DNA from: Rhodeus uyekii
Taxonomy: Eukaryota > Chordata > Actinopteri > Cypriniformes > Acheilognathidae
Length of the DNA: 64,000 nt
Direction of reading: 5' to 3'
Assembly: GCA_037043235.1 (NCBI GenBank)
Contig: JAWRVZ010000029.1
Coordinates: forward strand, 3,593,501 to 3,657,500
Part shown: piece by piece, positions 59,395 through 64,000 of the stretch
Layout of the letters: every line of letters begins with the position of its first letter
How positions within the stretch are numbered: the first letter of the stretch is position 1
The notes under the pieces: model-generated
The model's database searches: none
What the model saw: only the letters and a program-made list of their open reading frames with translations
What the model was told of the DNA's origin: nothing
Position numbers and translations under genes: made by a program

Positions 59395-60130
59395 GACAAA
59401 GTCCAATTCTTCTTACTCACAAATGAACCCCTTCTGGAGTTCCTCCTCAATATAGTCCTGCATGGCCTTGCGTTCAGGTTCAGATAAGATTAATATTCTA
59501 CCTGGAGGTGTTATGGTGTCTGGAAAAAGATCAGTAGTGCAGTCGCTTATGCAATATGGAGCCAGTAGAAAGTGTTCTGGGCTTCGCTGAAGTCTTTGGT
59601 GAGATCTAAATATTCAGGGGGTATGTTGGGTAGAATGATAAACAGGTTTGGTTGTGATTGCCTGGAATGGTGTACCGGTAGATAGACATTGGCTAAAGAA
59701 ATGGGGTCCCCGTCTTTTCAATCTGTCCTTCATACCAGGAAATGTGCGGGTGTAACCAAGGTCGTCCAAGAATGTTCAAATTCTCTCCGTGTGCAATGCC
59801 CCTACTAGGAGAGTAATATCTGTGGTGCAGTGATGTATGCGACCACTCCCGAGGGGCCATTGATCTAACGCTGTTGCTGTCAAGGAGGTATATAAGGAAT
59901 TCGTGGAATCTTGTGCTCATTATCAAAGCTTATATCAATAAAATCACCAACAACTCCTGAAACTAATAAGGCTTCAGAAGGAATCTCAGTGGTGGTGAAC
60001 ATCAACATTATGGGTGCCACAATACATACTGCAGGAAAAGAGGAAGGGAGCGAACTCACAAAAGATGGTCTTAGTGTTCAGCCTCACCACAGTAAAAGTT
60101 GGTGCTTGATTCTCTGAGCTCCTCCTTCTA
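59395..60130 (-). pseudogene. Ty3/gypsy gag-pol relic
   Basis: On the minus strand, in canonical order: NFYCGEAEH (zinc knuckle remnant, 60074-60105), ALLVSGVVGDFID (protease active-site region, 59937-59978), NILGRPWLHPHISW (the conserved stretch between protease and RT, about 59720-59790) and PGRINILSEPERKAMQDYIE then EELQKGFI (RT N-terminus, about 59410-59510). Stops and frame changes occur throughout, and the rest of RT, RNase H and integrase is missing. The protease Asp of DSG reads Val here, so it is inactive even apart from the stops. Confidence 0.82.
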
Positions 60131-60524
60131 TGCACATCCAATTTCCATGGGTTCCTTCTTCTCCATTACTGAGGTATTTGGGATAGTTCTTCAACCATAG
60201 TTCTTTTTTTTACCAAAAAATTATGGATTTCTTTATGCTTTGTGCATAATGTTGAATGAGCAACATAGCCTTTGTTTACTTCAATCTCAACAAAATGACA
60301 TGTCACATAAAATGGAAATGAAGAGATGGCTTATGACGAAAAGAAAAGCCTGTGGGTTATTTCAAAAATTGTAGATAAAACGTCTGTCATTTCTTACAGA
60401 GAACTGACTTCAGAAAACCCATGGAAAAATATTTTTCATGTTTGTTGCTGAGCAAACTTCATGTCAGAACAGTATTGAGTCGCATCAATGTATGTTGTGA
60501 GATTGAATGTGCCAAGAAGCAACT
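60131..60524. other. intergenic, nothing recognised
   Basis: No supported feature. Confidence 0.3.
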
Positions 60525-60690
60525 GTCATGGACTGGCGGCTGTCGAAAGCGCACGACAAAGGAGATGAGTTGGAGTACACAATCTTTTAATCCAATTGCA
60601 AACTCAGGCGTGACATGACAAAGACGATCTAATCGGTAATCATAGAAACTAAGAGAAATCATACAGGCATGACAGGAATAAACAATTTAT
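60525..60690 (-). mobile_element. LTR-like fragment
   Basis: Starts tgtcatggactggcggctgt and ends near caggcatgacagg. Composition and TGTCA/TGACA ends resemble the other LTR-like copies. Confidence 0.35.
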
Positions 60691-61523
60691 GTCACAGAAA
60701 CACTGTGTGATAATGATATGTGGAATGGTTGCAAAAAAAAGAAATCTGTCACAAAACAGATTTAAATCAAATGTAAACCTTCCTGGAGTTTGAAATTAAT
60801 TACATTTTTAAATAATTTCTTTCCATTGCTGCACAGTTTTGCCTCAAGGCCAGTTAGGGAAAATGTGTTTTTCATTGTATAAATTAGTTCCATTTAACGC
60901 AGGGAAATTGAGTCAAACATTTCAAATGCAGTGAAGGATCCACATGTAGCACATTATCAAACAAAAAAGGGTTATCAGACAGAAAATTTTTTTTTATATA
61001 TATATATATATATATTAGATGGATAGTGAACCAATTTATGCTGCAAATATTATTTTTGTGCATTTAAAGTTCATTGAACACTGAGCATGATTAAATTTCC
61101 TCAATTGAAACTTCCTGTCCTTTGTGTAAGCAAGTGTTTATTAGTGAAGGCCAGGAGGGGATGTAGTTTGTTTCTTTATAAATCACAGCGCGAATTTTTC
61201 TCCTTTGCTGGATAAAACAAAAGAATGAACTGAGCACAGTCAATACCAATTTGTTTCAAAAAGCTGCTTTTATGTTAATTGGTGGTTGTTGTTCCCATTA
61301 CCTCAAGAACATCTCTATGCAGTCCAAGGCTAATAAGTGCTCCCAGAAATCACACAGAGTGCGTTTCTTAGAAAAGCAGACCATCATCATGTATAATTAT
61401 TGGTGCAGACCATAGGAATCTCTGCCATTAATGCTGTGAAAGCTGATATGAATAAAGGGCGAAATGCACTGCAGTATTTATAGTCAGGATTAAGTCTTTT
61501 AAATGTGTTTTATATTCAATCGT
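60691..61523. other. intergenic, nothing recognised
   Basis: A short (TA)n run lies near 60998-61015. No gene. Confidence 0.3.
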
Positions 61524-61835
61524 TGTCACATTACTGTCTTTCTGTGGCTCTCCCAATGTCATTCCATTCAGTCTTGTCAGCGGTGTCTTGTCATCCTTGT
61601 GTAGCTCTACCCGGTGTTTCATTCAGTCTCTCTGTCTGTCTGTTGTTGCTAATGTCAGATGGCGTGTCTCTTCCTGTTGGACTGTTTTCATCCCGTTGGG
61701 CTGCTTTTCTATTTTGCACAAGAAGTATAATTTTGTGTTGTATTTAAAATGTTTATTTGGAGTTAGCATCTTTAAAAGAGTTTCAGTTTATTCTTCCTCT
61801 GTGCCTTCATCATCCTCCTGTGAACACACATTTAA
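61524..61835 (+). mobile_element. LTR-like repeat
   Basis: Starts TGTCACATTACTG; it shares cagtcttgtcagcggtgtct, tatttaaaatgt and ctctgtgccttcatcatcct blocks in order with the copy at 62121. Confidence 0.5.
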
Positions 61836-62325
61836 CAATTATACACAATCTAAAAATGCTTGGTTATTTTAACCCATATTTGGGTCATTTTTGTGAATTG
61901 AATTTTTAACCCAATTGTCCATATTTGACTCAAATTGGATTAAAACAACCCTGCGTTTTTTAGAGTGTGCATAATTGTACATTAGAATATAAAATACATT
62001 TAAAAAATATCATTCAAAGTCAGTTTGAAGTCACCATGAGATAACAAGAGAATGTATGAGTTTGTACATGTACTAAATGAAAGAAATAAAGCCAAGTTTG
62101 CAATAAGTGAAAATGGTATCTGTCATGTCTCCTGGTTCCTCCCGTGATCTCCCAGTGTTTCAGTGTGTCTCGTCATCATCACCTCGTTAGTCTTGTCAGC
62201 TGTGTCTTGTTCCCTCATCAACCCTTGTTTATATCTACCCTGTGTTCCTTTTAGTCTTAGTCCATTGATGTCAATATTAAGTTGTGGTTCTCCCCGTTCT
62301 TGTTCTCCATGTTCTTTATCTAAGG

Positions 62326-63101
62326 CAGTGGTCGCCAACCTGTCGATCGCGATCGACTGGTCGATCTTTATCACTGTCCCGGTAGCTCCCGAAAATAAAA
62401 ACGTTTTCAATTTTGCAAGCATCTGTATTTCTTATTCCAACTGCTTTATTTATTTTCAATGAAGTAACCAATGAAATAAAAGAAGAGCACCCGTAAATTA
62501 ACTGTCACAAACGTCAACATAGATCTCCATGGTGATAGCCCGTGGCCGCGAGGTAACAGTCAAACTAGAATGGCTCCACGAAAGAAGTCAAAAACAAAAA
62601 ATTTTCACCCAGAATGGGAACAAGAATTTCTGTTTACCTTGGTAAAAGATAAGTGTGTATGTATGTTGTGCCACCAAAAACAAGAATTGTGTAAAAGAGT
62701 GAACCTGGAGTGGCACCACAATACCAACAACCCGAAATTTAAAGGCCGCCACCCGCAAAAGAGCGCGATTCGTGCACGGAACTGGCTGTCTCTAGCTATG
62801 AGCCAGACTTCAGAGGACTCGCAGACAGTATTCATTCACAGCCATCAGACTGACTTCAGTGAGTAACATTACTGCAGCAGTTTTGCCTTCTGGTAGCATT
62901 GAGAAAAGTAATGTTGCATTAGATGGGACATAACTGCACTTAGTTTATTTTAGATTGTTGATCATTTTGTTTGCACTGTTCATTTAATAAATGTTAAGGG
63001 TAGTACCTTCAGAAAGTTCAGTAAATAAGCACTATTCTTCGATATTCTTTCATTAAGGCCGAGGTCGGTGATCTTCAGCTTGAAAAGGTTGGTGACCACT
63101 G
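62326..63101 (+). mobile_element. hAT element, 776 bp, perfect 8-bp duplication
   Basis: Ends CAGTGGTCGCCAACCT and, inverted, CAGTGGTCACCAACCT. The duplication atctaagg is at 62318-62325 and 63102-63109. It keeps one ORF with a BED-type zinc finger and has lost the rest of the transposase. Confidence 0.9.
62570..62866 (+). pseudogene. truncated hAT transposase, BED zinc finger only (98 aa)
   Basis: The N-terminal DNA-binding part of a hAT transposase. Basic start MAPRKKSKTK, then FHPEWEQEFLFTLVKDK, with C31 and C34 in CVCMLC and the His pair at 48-49 (LEWHHNTNNPKF): a BED finger of the Charlie/ZBED5-like type. The RNase H-like catalytic domain and the dimerisation region are absent after residue 98. 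Only about 330 bp precede the right end. Confidence 0.7.
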
Positions 63102-63215
63102 ATCTAAGGTTTTACACAAGATGTGCCTTTTTTGTCCTATTTAAAGTGTTTTAAAGTCGTTTTAAATGTATCTTCTCCCTCCGTGCCTTCCTCATCCCTC
63201 TGACACACCGTGACA

Positions 63216-63654
63216 GTAATGCCGTCTTTTGAGTTGTTTAATCATCCTCTGATGAGATATTGATTTTATTCTCATTTGATTTTATCTCAGCCTGTGTTGC
63301 TTAGTAGTCAGTAGATGTTGTGTTTTTGCTCATCACTTCTCTTTTTTTCCGGTTCTTGTTGTTTCTCTACAGTTGATCGCCTGTGTCATCACTAATGCTT
63401 CATTGCAACATTGCTTTAGTGTCACTTTTACTCACTACAGAATGGGACCATATGAAAACTGAGCAGTGTTTGTTTAAAACTGGGGATTTTACTGTATATA
63501 CATGTAACCAGCCACATGCATTTTTCTTTATTAAATAATAACAAAGTTAATTTGGAAAATCATCTTGGTCCTTAACTATGAACACACAAAAAATGTGTTC
63601 TACAAAAAACATTTAGACAAATTTAATTGTGACTGGGATCATACTAGCACCTAA
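63216..63654. other. intergenic, nothing recognised
   Basis: No supported feature. Confidence 0.3.
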
Positions 63655-63960
63655 AAGGCAACATGCAAAACATACCTTTTGCTGGTTCCTCAGCACACCA
63701 GAATCCCATGCTGGGGACCAGCAAACTTGCAACCAGCATGCTGGAATCCAGAAAACCTCAACCAGCATCCTATGCTAGGATCCAGAAAACCAGCAAACCA
63801 GGATCCCATGATGGGAACCAGAAACTAGGATCCCATGCTGTAATCCAGCAACCAGCACTATCATCCATTGCTGGTCCCAGTGTGCAAACCATACAGTACC
63901 TTCTGCTGGTGTCCAGCAATGTTGGATTCTTCAGCAGGGTTCTAGTTCTAGTTCTAGCAA
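63655..63960. repeat. degenerate tandem repeat (ccagcatcccatgctgg type)
   Basis: About twelve imperfect units built on accagcatgctggaatccag and aaaccaggatcccatg. The core is itself near-palindromic. The 105-codon ORF here is repeat read-through. Confidence 0.75.
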
Positions 63961-64000
63961 GACAACTGCTCAAGGCTTGAGAACTTAGATAAACACCACG

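Larger units (their letters stand above)
62121..63215 (+). mobile_element. solo LTR-like repeat split by a hAT element
   Basis: Two parts (62121-62325 and 63110-63215, about 311 bp together) run from TGTCATGTCTCC to CACCGTGACA. They contain tcttgtcagctgtgtcttgt and a ccgtgccttcctcatccctc end block shared with the copy at 61524. Confidence 0.65.

Noticed and set aside
63663..63980. 105-codon ORF at the right edge
   Set aside because: It reads through degenerate ccagcatcccatgctgg repeats.

Overview
This window is vertebrate nuclear DNA, most likely from a teleost and probably a cyprinid (carp, barb or zebrafish relatives). The evidence is a multi-exon ubiquitin protease gene with fish-like divergence from its mammalian ortholog, AT-rich noncoding DNA, a complete DIRS-type retrotransposon of the kind known in fish, a tRNA-headed SINE with the usual cyprinid tail, and many small DNA transposons. 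There is no bacterial gene organisation.

The only host gene I can support is the 3' two thirds of usp43 (ubiquitin-specific peptidase 43) on the + strand. Eight coding exons (2754-2865, 6010-6113, 9256-9333, 9473-9602, 10757-11102, 14863-15021, 29032-29190, 29824-30851) join in one continuous reading frame of about 704 codons. They end at a stop at 30849-30851, followed by a long 3' UTR with a polyadenylation signal at 32941. They carry the His and Asp boxes of the catalytic domain; the Cys box lies upstream of the window. The gene is stretched by repeats. A 2.3-kb array of a 22-bp unit fills one intron, a (GT)n tract starts a few bases after one donor, and a 14-kb intron holds a 5.2-kb DIRS element (19143-24297) with gag, RT-RNase H and tyrosine recombinase ORFs. 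The same intron holds a decayed DIRS gag on the other strand, itself split by an LTR.

From 33 kb onward I see no host exons, only layered mobile DNA. At 33.1-36.1 kb there is an LTR-type element whose interior has become a 2-kb minisatellite of a 27-bp unit open in all six frames. At 37.9-42.9 kb lie a Tigger-like MITE, a SINE, a hAT inserted inside another hAT (each with a perfect 8-bp target duplication), and a TA-flanked MITE. At 47461-49290 there is a short LTR retrotransposon with a perfect 5-bp duplication, a polypurine tract and one proline-rich gag-like ORF. At 50.8-52.35 kb there is a second, minus-strand DIRS relic. At 53-55.3 kb there are solo LTRs and a second Tigger-like element. 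At 59.4-60.1 kb there is a Ty3/gypsy gag-pol relic, and at 62.1-63.2 kb an LTR split by a BED-finger hAT.

The elements show a clear relative order of insertion from nesting alone: DIRS gag relic before LTR, outer hAT before inner hAT, LTR before hAT, outer MITE before inner MITE. Splice assignments, domain calls and residue numbers were read by eye. Family names of repeats rest on termini, target duplications and recognisable protein motifs, not on a database search.
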